Shown one piece after another: positions 25,299 to 34,392 of a DNA stretch of 64,000 nucleotides; positions within the stretch are counted from its first letter, which is position 1; each line of letters opens with the position of its first letter. The position numbers and the translations under genes are program-made. Below the pieces are notes generated by a model. The model worked only from the letters and a program-made list of their open reading frames with translations. It did no database searches and had not been told where the DNA came from. This DNA comes from Pseudomonas lini (GTDB lineage: Bacteria; Pseudomonadota; Gammaproteobacteria; Pseudomonadales; Pseudomonadaceae). The DNA is taken from NCBI RefSeq assembly GCF_964063345.1, contig NZ_OZ061318.1:4278001-4342000 (forward strand). Direction: 5' to 3'.

Positions 25299-26318
25299 AT
25301 GTTCGCTCTCATGCAAAGCACTCGCCTTGAATCGCTGCACCTGAGCGTCGATCCGGTCACCGGGTTGAAGGCGGTGATTGCCATCCACAACAGCCGTCTG
25401 GGACCTGCCCTGGGCGGGTGTCGTTACCTTGCTTACCCCAGCGATGAATCCGCGATCGAGGATGCCGTGCGCCTCGCCCAAGGCATGAGTTACAAGGCGG
25501 CCCTGGCCGGCCTGGCTCAGGGCGGTGGCGTTGCGGTGATTGTTCGCCCGGCCCATGTGGAAAACCGCGCCGCGCTATTTGAAGCCTTCGGGCGCTGCAT
25601 TAACGAACTCGACGGTCGCTACATCACCGCCATCGACGCCGGCACCTCAGTGGCGGACATGGATTGCATCGCCCAACAGACGCAATTCGTCACCAGCACC
25701 ACTGCCGCAGGCGACCCTGCACCACACGCCGCCATGGGCGTATTTGCCGGTATTCGCAGCACCGCGATGGCGAGATTGGGCAGCGATAATCTCGAAGGAT
25801 TGCGCGTCGCCATTCAAGGCCTGGGCAACGTCGGTTATGCCTTGGCCGAACAGCTACACGCGGCCGGTGCCGAGTTGCTGGTCAGCGACATCGATCACGG
25901 CAAAGTGCAGCTGGCCATGGAGCAGTTGGGCGCTCATCCGATTGCCAACGATGCGCTGCTCAGCACACCGTGCGACATACTCGCGCCCTGCGGCCTGGGC
26001 GGTGTGCTTAACAGCAACAGTGTGTCGCAACTGCGCTGCTCGGCGGTCGCCGGTTCGGCAAACAACCAACTGATCCATCTGGAAATCGCCGATCAACTGG
26101 AACGCCGGGGCATTTTGTATGCGCCCGATTATGTGATCAATGCCGGCGGGCTGATCTACGTGTCGCTCAAACACCGCGGGGAAGAACTGACAACCATCAC
26201 CGCGCACCTGTCGAAAATCAGTTCACGGCTGACCGAAGTCTTCGCCCATGCCCAAGCGGAGAAACGTTCCCCGGCCCGGGTGGCGGATGAGTTGGCGGAG
26301 AAAGTGTTGTACCGGTGA
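25299..26318 (+). CDS. Leucine/Glu/Phe/Val dehydrogenase-like protein with altered catalytic lysine
   Basis: A 339-residue protein of the amino-acid dehydrogenase family that deaminates branched-chain amino acids to 2-oxoacids with NAD. The substrate domain carries GPALGGCRY and GMSYKAALAG with the substrate-carboxylate lysine (Lys66). The NAD domain carries IQGLGNVGYALAEQL. In Bacillus-type leucine dehydrogenase the catalytic lysine is the last residue of GGGK, 12 residues after the first lysine. Here the sequence is GGGVAVI, so position 78 is Val (codon GTT at 25530-25532). The gene precedes a 2-oxoacid dehydrogenase operon, which suits branched-chain catabolism, but whether it remains an active dehydrogenase is doubtful. 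Confidence 0.85.
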   Translation: MFALMQSTRLESLHLSVDPVTGLKAVIAIHNSRLGPALGGCRYLAYPSDESAIEDAVRLAQGMSYKAALAGLAQGGGVAVIVRPAHVENRAALFEAFGRCINELDGRYITAIDAGTSVADMDCIAQQTQFVTSTTAAGDPAPHAAMGVFAGIRSTAMARLGSDNLEGLRVAIQGLGNVGYALAEQLHAAGAELLVSDIDHGKVQLAMEQLGAHPIANDALLSTPCDILAPCGLGGVLNSNSVSQLRCSAVAGSANNQLIHLEIADQLERRGILYAPDYVINAGGLIYVSLKHRGEELTTITAHLSKISSRLTEVFAHAQAEKRSPARVADELAEKVLYR

Positions 26319-26440
26319 CGCTGTACTGGTGAAAAGTTTGAAAGGAGTGAGAGCCTATCCGGCCATTGCTCCCCAAGCCCTGCGCCACAAACGCAGGGCC
26401 TGACAATTGCACGCCGACTCCGCGTGCCAGGAGCCCTGTG

Positions 26441-27535
26441 ATGCTTCACAAGGTTGAGCTGCCTTACACCCGATTTCTATCCCCTGACGGCCAGTTACTC
26501 GGCAATCTTCCCACCTGGGCCGACGACTTCAATCTGCTGACGCGCCTGTATCGGCAGATGGTCCTGACCCGCCTTTTCGATCAGAAAGCTGTCGCCCTGC
26601 AACGCACCGGACGCATCGGCACCTACGCGCCGACCCTGGGCCAGGAAGCCATTGGCGTCGCGGTCGGCAGCCTGATGCACGCCGAAGACGTCCTGATCCC
26701 GTATTACCGCGACACCGCTGTGCAATTGATGCGCGGCGTGCGCATGGAAGAAATCCTCTTGTACTGGGGCGGCGATGAGCGTGGCAGCGACTTTGCCGAG
26801 CCGGCGGTCGCTGAGGATTTTCCGATCTGCGTGCCGATCGCCACCCAGGCCCTGCATGCCTGCGGCGTTGCCAGCGCCTTCAAAATCCGCGGCGAGCATC
26901 GGGTCGCGGTCACCACTTGCGGCGACGGCGGAACCAGCAAAGGTGATTTCCTCGAAGCCCTCAATGTTGCTGGCGCCTGGCAGTTGCCGGTGGTGTTTGT
27001 AATCAACAACAACCAATGGGCGATCTCGGTACCGCGACGAATCCAGTGTGGCGCCCCGACCCTGGCGCAGAAAGCCATTGGCGCCGGGTTCCACGGCGAG
27101 CAAGTCGACGGCAATGACATGCTCGCCGTTTACGACCGCGTGCAAGCAGCCCTCGAACGGGCGCGCCACGGTAAAGGCCCGGTGCTGCTCGAATGCCTGA
27201 GCTATCGCCTCGGCGATCACACCACGGCCGACGATGCCACGCGCTACCGGTCGGCGGACGAGGTCAAGCAGGCCTGGCTCGAAGAGCCGATCAAGCGGTT
27301 GCAACGCTTCATGGCCGGGCAGGGCGTGTGGGACGAAGGCCGTGAACAGGCGCTGATCAGCGAATGCCAAGGCTTGGTGCAGGGGGCTGTGGATAACTTC
27401 GAAGCGGCGGGCCTGCAGGCACCGGAATCGGTGATCGATCATGTCTACGCGCAGTGGCCACAAGCTTTGGCCGAGCAGCGTGAAGAGTTTCTCGAACGGG
27501 TGGCGCGCCGGACGGGAGGTTCGGGCCATGAGTAA
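26441..27535 (+). CDS. 2-oxoacid dehydrogenase E1 component, alpha subunit
   Basis: A 364-residue thiamine-diphosphate-dependent E1 alpha subunit (PdhA/BkdA1-like). The thiamine motif begins GDGGTSKGDFLEALNVAG and ends VVFVINNNQWAIS. The regulatory-loop equivalent is YRLGDHTTADDATRY. The start is ATG 26441, just after CAGGAG. The alternative upstream start would translate a proline-rich leader and is rejected. The last eight bases overlap the beta-subunit gene. The leucine-dehydrogenase-like neighbour suggests a branched-chain 2-oxoacid substrate, but pyruvate or acetoin cannot be excluded from sequence alone. Confidence 0.88.
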   Translation: MLHKVELPYTRFLSPDGQLLGNLPTWADDFNLLTRLYRQMVLTRLFDQKAVALQRTGRIGTYAPTLGQEAIGVAVGSLMHAEDVLIPYYRDTAVQLMRGVRMEEILLYWGGDERGSDFAEPAVAEDFPICVPIATQALHACGVASAFKIRGEHRVAVTTCGDGGTSKGDFLEALNVAGAWQLPVVFVINNNQWAISVPRRIQCGAPTLAQKAIGAGFHGEQVDGNDMLAVYDRVQAALERARHGKGPVLLECLSYRLGDHTTADDATRYRSADEVKQAWLEEPIKRLQRFMAGQGVWDEGREQALISECQGLVQGAVDNFEAAGLQAPESVIDHVYAQWPQALAEQREEFLERVARRTGGSGHE

Positions 27536-28514
27536 CGGTAAGGTGACGCTGCTGGAAGCGGTGAATCTGGCGTTGCATCGGGCCATGAGTGAAGACGAAA
27601 ACGTTATCGTCCTCGGTGAAGATGTCGGGGTGAACGGTGGCGTGTTCCGCGCCACGCTGGGCCTGCGCGACAGCTTTGGTTTCAAGCGGGTGATCGACTC
27701 GCCGCTGGCCGAAACCATGCTCGGCGGACTGGTGGTGGGCATGGCGGCCCAAGGCCTGAAACCGGTGGTGGAAATCCAGTTCATGGGTTTCATCTACGCC
27801 ACCATGGAGCACCTGGTGTCCCACGCCAGCCGCATGCGCAACCGCACGCGCGGGCGGATCACCTGCCCGATGGTGATGCGCACGCCGATGGGCGCAGGAA
27901 TTCGCGCGCCGGAACATCACAGCGAAAGCACCGAAGCCCTGTTTGCGCATATTCCGGGGCTGCGGGTGGTGATCCCGTCCTCGCCGGCCCGGGCCTATGG
28001 CTTGCTGCTCGCGGCCATCGACGACCCGGATCCGGTGATATTTCTTGAACCAACCCGACTCTATCGAATGAACCCGCAACCGCTGCTGGATGACGGCAAG
28101 CGCCTGCCGCTGGACAGCTGTTTCACCCTGCGTGAAGGCAGCGACCTTACCTTGATCAGTTGGGGCGCCAGCGTGATGGAAACCCTGCAAGCCGCCACGC
28201 AACTGGCCGAGCAGGGCGTCTCGGCGGAAGTGATCGATGTCGCCAGTATCAAACCTCTGGACCTCGACACGATGCAAGCCTCGGTGCGCAAGACCGGTCG
28301 CTGCGTGATCGTGCATGAAGCGCCACGCTCCTGCGGGGTTGGCGCGGAAATCGCCGCCAGCCTCTACGAACGGGTATTTCTGGAGTTGCAGGCACCGATC
28401 CAGCGAGTCACCGCGCCCGACATCCCGCCGCCGCTGTATCGACTGGAATCGCTGTACATGCCCAGCGTCGAAGACATTCTTCACGCTTGCGACATTGTGC
28501 TGCAGCACGCCTGA
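27528..28514 (+). CDS. 2-oxoacid dehydrogenase E1 component, beta subunit
   Basis: A 328-residue transketolase-like beta subunit. Signatures are VIVLGEDVGVNGGVFRAT, IDSPLAETMLGGLVVGMA, VEIQFMGFIYATMEHLVSHA and the C-terminal transketolase domain with VIDVASIKPLDLDT. Together with the alpha subunit it forms the E1 heterotetramer that decarboxylates the 2-oxoacid and acylates the lipoyl group of E2. Its ATG lies inside the 3' end of the alpha gene (27528), and the E2 gene follows after 14 bases. All three genes are one operon. Confidence 0.9.
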   Translation: MSNGKVTLLEAVNLALHRAMSEDENVIVLGEDVGVNGGVFRATLGLRDSFGFKRVIDSPLAETMLGGLVVGMAAQGLKPVVEIQFMGFIYATMEHLVSHASRMRNRTRGRITCPMVMRTPMGAGIRAPEHHSESTEALFAHIPGLRVVIPSSPARAYGLLLAAIDDPDPVIFLEPTRLYRMNPQPLLDDGKRLPLDSCFTLREGSDLTLISWGASVMETLQAATQLAEQGVSAEVIDVASIKPLDLDTMQASVRKTGRCVIVHEAPRSCGVGAEIAASLYERVFLELQAPIQRVTAPDIPPPLYRLESLYMPSVEDILHACDIVLQHA

Positions 28515-28528
28515 CAGAGGAGGTTGCG

Positions 28529-29638
28529 ATGAAATATTTCAAACTGCCGGATCTGGGCGAAGGCTTGCAGGAGGCGGAAATTGTCCGCTGGCACGTCAGG
28601 GTCGGCGATACCGTCAAGGCCGACCAACTGCTGGTGTCGGTGGAAACCGCCAAGGCGCTGGTGGACATTCCCGCGCCCTACGACGGCGTGGTGGCGAAAA
28701 CATTCGGTGGCGAGGGCGACATTCTTCATGTGGGTGAGCCTTTGCTCGGTTACGAAGGCGAAGCGGATGCGGGCACCGTGGTGGGACGGCTTGAGGGCGG
28801 CGGCACGAATCAGGAGGATGCCTTTTTTATCGGCGCTGCGCCTTCGACTCGTGAGCATCTGGCGAACCGTGCCACGCCGGCAGTGCGTCAACTGGCTCGG
28901 CAGCTCGGTGTTGAACTGAGCGCCTTGGTCGGCTCCGGCCAGGACGGCCAGATCACCCGCAGCGACGTAGAAAACTCGGCCCAGACAGAACGCGAACGCT
29001 TCGGCGGCGAGAAGCTGCGCGGTGTGCGACGCAGCATGGCGCTGAACATGGCCAGGTCCCATGCCGAAGTGGTGCCGGTGACGATTTTCGGTGATGCCGA
29101 CCTGCATCGCTGGGGCCAGGCGCGAGAACCGCTGATTCGTCTGGCCAAGGCGATGGCGGCAGCCTGCACCGTGGAACCGGTACTCAACAGCGCCTTCGAT
29201 GGCAAAACCCTGGCGCTCAAGCAACACGAACGACTCGATCTGGGCATTGCCGTGGATACGCCGGACGGTTTGTTCGTACCGGTGCTGCGCGATGTCGGTC
29301 AGCGCACGGCAGCGGATTTGAAAGAAGGTGTGATGCGTTTGCGGGCCGACGTGCAGGCGCGCTCGATCCCGCCTAAGGAAATGATGGGGGCGACCCTGAC
29401 CCTGTCGAACTTCGGCACCTTGTTCGGCCGCTACGCCAACCCGGTGGTGGTGCCGCCGCAAGTGGCGATCCTCGCTGCCGGGGCGATCCGCGATGAACCG
29501 GTGGCGGTCGACGGAGCAGTGATGGTGCATCCAATCCTGCCGCTGTCCCTGACCTTCGATCATCGCGTGGTCACCGGTGGCGAGGCGGCGCGATTCTTCA
29601 AGGCGCTGGTCGAGGCGCTGGAACAACCCGAGGTTTAG
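28529..29638 (+). CDS. 2-oxoacid dehydrogenase E2 (dihydrolipoamide acyltransferase)
   Basis: A 369-residue E2 core protein with one lipoyl domain (residues 1-80; lipoylated Lys42 in VETAKALVDI), a peripheral subunit-binding domain around 109-145 (ATPAVRQLARQLGVELSALV) and a catalytic domain with LTFDHRVVTGG containing the active-site His. One lipoyl domain suits branched-chain or acetoin-type E2s rather than the usual multi-lipoyl pyruvate E2 of gammaproteobacteria. GAGGAGG precedes the ATG. No E3 lipoamide dehydrogenase follows, so E3 must come from elsewhere in the genome. Confidence 0.9.
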   Translation: MKYFKLPDLGEGLQEAEIVRWHVRVGDTVKADQLLVSVETAKALVDIPAPYDGVVAKTFGGEGDILHVGEPLLGYEGEADAGTVVGRLEGGGTNQEDAFFIGAAPSTREHLANRATPAVRQLARQLGVELSALVGSGQDGQITRSDVENSAQTERERFGGEKLRGVRRSMALNMARSHAEVVPVTIFGDADLHRWGQAREPLIRLAKAMAAACTVEPVLNSAFDGKTLALKQHERLDLGIAVDTPDGLFVPVLRDVGQRTAADLKEGVMRLRADVQARSIPPKEMMGATLTLSNFGTLFGRYANPVVVPPQVAILAAGAIRDEPVAVDGAVMVHPILPLSLTFDHRVVTGGEAARFFKALVEALEQPEV

Positions 29639-29658
29639 ATTTCCAGCAGGCATGAAAA

Positions 29659-29691
29659 AGGCCCTGAGCCATTTGACTCAGGGCCTATTCA
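29659..29691 (-). terminator. Intrinsic terminator, mainly for yebG
   Basis: 10-bp stem AGGCCCTGAG/CTCAGGGCCT with an 8-base loop. On the minus strand a T5 run follows; on the plus strand the tail is weaker (ATTCAATT). It lies between the converging E2 and yebG genes. Confidence 0.85.
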
Positions 29692-29704
29692 ATTCGGGCA
29701 TTGC

Positions 29705-30052
29705 TTACTTTGGTGTCTTGGCGGCTTTGGCTGGCTTGGTCGGCTCAGCGTCCGCTACTTCAACAGGTGCAGCTGCTTCAACAGGTTCAGTGGCTTCGGC
29801 GGGTGCATTCAGCAGTTCGGACAGTGCGTCCGGCTGGCTCTTGAATGCCTTGGCGAATACATCACGGTTCTTCGCCATGTAGATCCCGGCTTCTTCCACT
29901 TGCTGTTCGGTCAGGGACGGAACGGCTTTTTGCAACACTTCAGCCAGCAATTCGGCCAGTTCGAGCATTTTGTCATGACGGTCAGCTTCGGCTTTATCCA
30001 TGAACAAGCGCTCCAGATCTCGGCTGCTGCGGTATACCACTTCGACGGCCAT
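29705..30052 (-). CDS. yebG: YebG-family SOS-regulated protein
   Basis: A 115-residue protein. The first 70 residues match YebG (MAVEVVYRSSRDLERLFMDK, ADRHDKMLELAELL). The tail is Ala/Pro/Glu/Lys-rich and of low complexity (residues about 82-115). YebG is a DNA-damage-inducible protein of unknown activity. The case is strengthened by a perfect LexA box (30096-30111) about 45 bases upstream of its ATG. Confidence 0.88.
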   Translation of the reverse strand: MAVEVVYRSSRDLERLFMDKAEADRHDKMLELAELLAEVLQKAVPSLTEQQVEEAGIYMAKNRDVFAKAFKSQPDALSELLNAPAEATEPVEAAAPVEVADAEPTKPAKAAKTPK

Positions 30053-30095
30053 TCACCACCTCACATGCCTTCACATTAGTTGTCTGTTTCGACAA

Positions 30096-30111
30096 CTGTA
30101 TTTATATACAG
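30096..30111 (-). promoter_or_regulatory. LexA (SOS) box upstream of yebG
   Basis: CTGTATTTATATACAG matches CTGT-N8-ACAG exactly with the preferred AT-rich centre. It lies about 45 bases upstream of the yebG start, where LexA would cover the promoter. Confidence 0.9.
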
Positions 30112-30202
30112 CGAAAAGGATAAGCGAATCCCTGCGCTTTGGGTAGTGGCTTTTTAATGTAGACCGTAATCGGCGTTTGTCAGGTGAACCGTGTCGCTCC
30201 AT

Positions 30203-30270
30203 TCGCGGGCAAGCCCGCTCCCACAAGGATCACCGCTGAACCCTGTGGGAGCGGGCTTGCCCGCGATGGC
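30203..30270. repeat. Pair of REP elements, back to back
   Basis: Left element CGCGGGCAAGCCCGCTCCCA, then an 18-base spacer, then the inverse element TGTGGGAGCGGGCTTGCCCG. The orientation is the reverse of the usual REPIN (the TGTGGGAGC ends face inward). With the LexA box it accounts for most of the gene-free 30053-30411 stretch. Confidence 0.85.
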
Positions 30271-30411
30271 GTCCGTCCAACCACCGCCAACGTGTCTCAT
30301 ATCACGCAGCCATCATCTCACCCAACAGCATCTGGCCTTTTTTCTGCATGCAGAACAACCGTCACGTCCAACCCGCATCATCCGCTCGAACCGAGCTAAG
30401 GAACCATCATC

Positions 30412-30912
30412 GTGAAAATCAACTGGGCCGAGAACCTGCGGCAAAACGTGCATCAATTGGCCGAGTCCCTGGGCAACCTGTTCGTCGAGACCTTCCACTA
30501 CCTGGCACTGTTCGCCATCGGTGCGGTGACCGCGTGGGCGGCAGTGATGGAATTCCTCGGGATGCTCGAACAAGGGCACATCAAGATCGATGACATCTTG
30601 CTGCTGTTCATCTACCTGGAACTGGGGGCGATGGTCGGGATTTACTTCAAGACCAACCACATGCCGGTGCGCTTCCTGATTTACGTGGCGATCACTGCGC
30701 TGACGCGGCTGCTGATCTCCAACGTCTCGCATCACAATCCGCCAGACCTGGGGATCATCTACCTGTGCGGCGGGATTCTGTTGCTGGCGTTTGCGATTCT
30801 GGTGGTGCGTTACGCCTCGTCGCAATTTCCTTCGGTGAAGATCGAACACCCGCAACGCAAGATCGGTGCGGGTTCCGGTGAGCATCCGGAAGTGGAGAAG
30901 GGCGAGCTTTAA
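30412..30912 (+). CDS. psiE: PsiE-family membrane protein
   Basis: A 166-residue inner membrane protein of the phosphate-starvation-inducible PsiE family. Four hydrophobic segments are visible (LALFAIGAVTAWAAVMEFLG, DILLLFIYLELGAMVGIYF, FLIYVAITALTRLLI, IIYLCGGILLLAFAILVV). It starts with GTG at 30412, with AAGGA about ten bases upstream. The physiological role is unknown; phosphate control is by analogy only. Its stop codon overlaps the convergent DUF3509 stop in the shared TTAA at 30909-30912. Confidence 0.85.
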   Translation: MKINWAENLRQNVHQLAESLGNLFVETFHYLALFAIGAVTAWAAVMEFLGMLEQGHIKIDDILLLFIYLELGAMVGIYFKTNHMPVRFLIYVAITALTRLLISNVSHHNPPDLGIIYLCGGILLLAFAILVVRYASSQFPSVKIEHPQRKIGAGSGEHPEVEKGEL

Positions 30913-31226
30913 AGCCCCATTGAAGGTCGAGGCCGGGATTTGACCGAGGGCGGCGGCGGGTTGCGACTGTCGCCGTCGGTCATGGCTTCGAGGATGGCCA
31001 CGGCGCTGTGGCCCTGTTCGATGGCGATGCCGAATTGGATGCTTTGCACCAGGCGTTTGAGGCGCTTGGGGTCATTGCGCTGTTCGGCGCTGATCATTCG
31101 CTTGGCCACCACGCGGCCGCTTTTAGAGAGGGTCAGCATGATGCTGCCGTCCAGCCCCTGAATGCTCAGGTTGACTTGATAATCCGGTGCAAAGGCATCG
31201 GTAATGAGTTGAAAGGGGTTGTCCAT
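30909..31226 (-). CDS. DUF3509 domain protein
   Basis: A 105-residue small protein typical of Pseudomonas (MDNPFQLITDAFAPDYQVNL, MISAEQRNDPKRLKRLVQ). The function is unknown. The last 20 residues are proline- and arginine-rich and are probably disordered. It is convergent with psiE, and the two stop codons share TTAA. Confidence 0.85.
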   Translation of the reverse strand: MDNPFQLITDAFAPDYQVNLSIQGLDGSIMLTLSKSGRVVAKRMISAEQRNDPKRLKRLVQSIQFGIAIEQGHSAVAILEAMTDGDSRNPPPPSVKSRPRPSMGL

Positions 31227-31335
31227 GATGCGTCACCGCCTGATTGAACGTGCAGTTGTTGACCGGCCATGATCGGGATTAGTTCGCAACACCAGACCAT
31301 CGGCCATTCCATAGCCATATCGCCATCATCGCTTT

Positions 31336-31418
31336 TGTAGGAGCTGCCGCAGTCTGCGATCTTTTGATCTTAATGTTCGCTGAAGATCAAAAGATCGCAG
31401 CCTTCGGCAGCTCCTACA
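31336..31418. repeat. REPIN, TGTAGGAGCTGCCG type
   Basis: Long inverted arms: TGTAGGAGCTGCCGCAGTCT and so on to GATCTT, then the inverse ending GGCAGCTCCTACA. The central hairpin joins AAGATCAAAAGATCGCAG with its complement. It differs in sequence from the other REP families in the window. Confidence 0.85.
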
Positions 31419-31466
31419 GTGATGTAGCAAGGGACATGCCGGAAAAATTGTCGAACAATGAACACG

Positions 31467-31496
31467 GCAAAAAAATGGCGGGCACTCTGGCCCGCC
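31467..31496 (-). terminator. Intrinsic terminator after the serine transporter gene
   Basis: Stem GGCGGGC/GCCCGCC with a 6-base loop, followed on the minus strand by ATTTTTTT. It lies 20 bases after the stop of the transporter gene. Confidence 0.9.
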
Positions 31497-31515
31497 TTCT
31501 TTTTGCCTGCCCGTT

Positions 31516-32817
31516 TCAGGGCATGAACGAGTAGATGATCGCAGACAGTGCAATCAAACCGATCAACACCACGAACACGTTCGAGGCCTGATTCGAGTAC
31601 TGGCGCAAGGCCGGCACGCGGCGGATGGCGTACATCGGCATCAGGAACAACAGGCACGCGATGATCGGCCCACCGAGGGTTTCGATCATGCCCAAGATGC
31701 TCGGGTTGAAGGTCGCGACGGCCCAGCAGCTGAGGATCATGAACAGCGCAGTGACGCGGTTCAGCCAACTGCTGGACATGACGCGACCACGGCCACGCAG
31801 GCTTTTCACGATCAGGCCCTGAAAGCCTTCGCTGGCGCCGATGTAATGGCCGAGGAAGGATTTGGTGATCGCCACCAGCGCAATCAACGGCGCGGCGTAA
31901 GCGATGACCGGCGTCTGGAAGTGGTTGGCCAGGTACGACAGGATCGAAATGTTCTGCGCCTTTGCAGCGGCCAAATCAGCCGGGGACAACGCCAGCACGC
32001 AGCTGAAGCAGAAGAACATCACCGTGACGACCATCATGACGTGAGCGATCGCGAGAATGCCGCTGCTCTTGCGTTCGGCTTGCTCGCCGTAACGCTGTTT
32101 CTGATCGACGGCGAAGGCGGAGATGATCGGCGAATGGTTGAACGAGAACACCATCACCGGGATCGCCAGCCACAAGGTCTTGAAGAACAGCGGCAGTGGC
32201 ATGCCTTCGCTGGCAGTGGCGAAGAACGCGCCGTTCCAGTTCGGGATCAGGCTGACGCCGAGCAGCAGCAACGCTGCGACGAACGGGTAAACCAGCACGC
32301 TCATGCATTTGACGATGACGCTCTGACCGCAACGGACGATGGCCATCAAGCCGAGAATCAACCCCAGCGACAGGATCGCCCGAGGTGGCGGTGTCATGTG
32401 CAACTGGTGCTCCATGAGGCTGCTCAGGGTGTTGGTCAGCGCCACGCTGTACACCAGCAGAATCGGGAAAATCGCGAAGAAATACAGCAGCGTGATCAGC
32501 TTGCCGGCGCCGACGCCGAAGTGTTCTTCCACTACTTCAGTAATGTCCCCGGAACGGCCGGACAACACGAAGCGTGTCAGGCCACGGTGGGCGAAGAAGG
32601 TCATCGGGAAGGCCAGTACCGCCAGGAGCAGCAGCGGCCAGAAACCACCGACACCGGCATTGATCGGCAGGAACAACGTGCCGGCGCCAATCGCCGTGCC
32701 ATAGAGGCCAAGCATCCAGGTGGTGTCGTGTTTACTCCAGCCTTTGTGGGTTATTTCGCTATTGCGTGTCAGGTCTACAGCGGGATTATCGGCAGCAGGT
32801 GTACGTACATCGCTCAT
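31516..32817 (-). CDS. sdaC: HAAAP-family serine/threonine permease (SdaC-like)
   Basis: A 433-residue transporter with about 11 membrane segments, of the hydroxy/aromatic amino acid permease family. Typical blocks are GLYGTAIGAGTLFLPINAG at the first helix, FFAHRGLTRFVLSG, SFNHSPIISAFAVDQKQRYG and FLGHYIGASEGFQGL. It probably imports L-serine by proton symport. The start is ATG 32817, with GAGG ten bases upstream. It is directly downstream of the serine deaminase gene (64 bases), so import and degradation of serine are likely co-expressed. Confidence 0.9.
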   Translation of the reverse strand: MSDVRTPAADNPAVDLTRNSEITHKGWSKHDTTWMLGLYGTAIGAGTLFLPINAGVGGFWPLLLLAVLAFPMTFFAHRGLTRFVLSGRSGDITEVVEEHFGVGAGKLITLLYFFAIFPILLVYSVALTNTLSSLMEHQLHMTPPPRAILSLGLILGLMAIVRCGQSVIVKCMSVLVYPFVAALLLLGVSLIPNWNGAFFATASEGMPLPLFFKTLWLAIPVMVFSFNHSPIISAFAVDQKQRYGEQAERKSSGILAIAHVMMVVTVMFFCFSCVLALSPADLAAAKAQNISILSYLANHFQTPVIAYAAPLIALVAITKSFLGHYIGASEGFQGLIVKSLRGRGRVMSSSWLNRVTALFMILSCWAVATFNPSILGMIETLGGPIIACLLFLMPMYAIRRVPALRQYSNQASNVFVVLIGLIALSAIIYSFMP

Positions 32818-32880
32818 CGTTTTTGCCTCGTTATTATTCTTGCTCGGGCTCACGTATTGCGGGCTGTCAGGAAATGTTCT

Positions 32881-34257
32881 TCAACATTCCACCCAGCTAA
32901 CAGCCAGGCCGCCCCGTGAAGTTTCTTTGTATTTGTCGTGCATGTCGGCGCCGGTATCGCGCATGGTGCGGATTACCCGGTCCAGGGAAATGAAGTGTTT
33001 GCCGTCACCGCGCAGGGCCATTTGCGTGGCGTTGATTGCCTTCACCGCAGCGATTGCGTTGCGCTCGATGCACGGCACCTGCACCAGACCGCCAACGGGG
33101 TCGCAGGTCAGGCCGAGGTTGTGTTCCAGGCCGATTTCGGCGGCGTTTTCCAGTTGCTCGGGAGTCGCTCCGAGTATGTCGGCCAGGCCGGCGGCGGCCA
33201 TGGCGCAGGCGGAACCGACTTCACCCTGGCAGCCGACTTCGGCGCCGGAGATCGAGGCGTTTTTCTTGCAGAGAATGCCTACGGCCGCAGCGCCCAAAAA
33301 GAACGCCACGACATCATCGTCCGACGCGTCCGGGTTGAATTTCATGTAGTAGTGCAGCACGGCGGGAATGATCCCCGCCGCCCCGTTTGTAGGCGCGGTC
33401 ACCATGCGTCCGCCGGCCGCGTTTTCTTCGTTCACGGCGAGGGCGAACAGGTTGACCCACTCCATGGCTGACAGGGTGGAGCTGATGACATTCGGTTTGC
33501 CAATTTCCAACAGACTGCGGTGCAATTTCGCAGCGCGACGCGGAACATTCAAACCGCCAGGCAGGATGCCTTCGTGACGCAAACCTTGCTCGACGCACTC
33601 GCGCATCACCGACCAGATATGCAGCAAGCCCTGGCGGATTTCGGCGTCGCTGCGCCAGGCCCGTTCGTTGGCCATCATCAGCTCGGAAACCCGCAGACCG
33701 TGCTGGTTGCAGAGCTTGAGCAATTCGGCGGCGCTGGAAAAGTCGTAGGGCAGCACTACATCGCTGGTCGGCGCAATGCCGGACTCGGCTTCGGCTGCTT
33801 CGATGATGAAACCACCGCCCACCGAGTAGTACGTTTGCTCGAACAGTTCACCGGTTTCGCCAAAGGCTGTCAGAGACATGGCGTTGGGGTGGTAGGGCAG
33901 GCTCTCGTCGAGCAGCAGCAGATCGCGCTGCCAGTTGAAGGCAATGGTCGATTTACCGGCCAGACTCAGTTCGCCGGTTTCATGCAAAGTTTGGATTCGG
34001 CTGTCGATGGAGTTCGGCTCAATGCTGTCTGGCCATTCGCCCATCAGGCCCATGACGCAGGCACGGTCGGTTGCATGGCCGACGCCAGTGGCCGAAAGGG
34101 AGCCGTAGAGACGGATTTCTACCCGCCGTACGTCGGCCAGTAAATCCTGGTCAATCAGTGCTTGGGCGAAGGTCGCGGCGGCGCGCATCGGGCCGACGGT
34201 GTGGGAACTGGACGGACCGATGCCGACTTTGAAGAGATCGAAAACACTGATAGCCAT
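32881..34257 (-). CDS. sdaA: L-serine ammonia-lyase (serine deaminase)
   Basis: A 458-residue one-chain iron-sulfur L-serine dehydratase converting serine to pyruvate and ammonia. The N-terminal beta-domain motif is [20 protein letters not shown], and the 4Fe-4S cysteines lie in [30 protein letters not shown] and [10 protein letters not shown]. The start is ATG 34257 (MAISVFDLF); the open frame extends a further 101 codons, but these have no similarity. It is followed by the serine permease and divergent from a LysR regulator. Confidence 0.95.
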   Translation of the reverse strand: MAISVFDLFKVGIGPSSSHTVGPMRAAATFAQALIDQDLLADVRRVEIRLYGSLSATGVGHATDRACVMGLMGEWPDSIEPNSIDSRIQTLHETGELSLAGKSTIAFNWQRDLLLLDESLPYHPNAMSLTAFGETGELFEQTYYSVGGGFIIEAAEAESGIAPTSDVVLPYDFSSAAELLKLCNQHGLRVSELMMANERAWRSDAEIRQGLLHIWSVMRECVEQGLRHEGILPGGLNVPRRAAKLHRSLLEIGKPNVISSTLSAMEWVNLFALAVNEENAAGGRMVTAPTNGAAGIIPAVLHYYMKFNPDASDDDVVAFFLGAAAVGILCKKNASISGAEVGCQGEVGSACAMAAAGLADILGATPEQLENAAEIGLEHNLGLTCDPVGGLVQVPCIERNAIAAVKAINATQMALRGDGKHFISLDRVIRTMRDTGADMHDKYKETSRGGLAVSWVEC

Positions 34258-34392
34258 GCTAAAGCCTATACAAGCAATGGAAGAGAAATCGCTGCCATTT
34301 CTGTAGGACAAGCGCAATGTCGGCGATACTGCCAACCTCGGTCCTACGTGACCAACGAAACTTCCTAAGACAGCCTTTAGCAGGACTAAACA

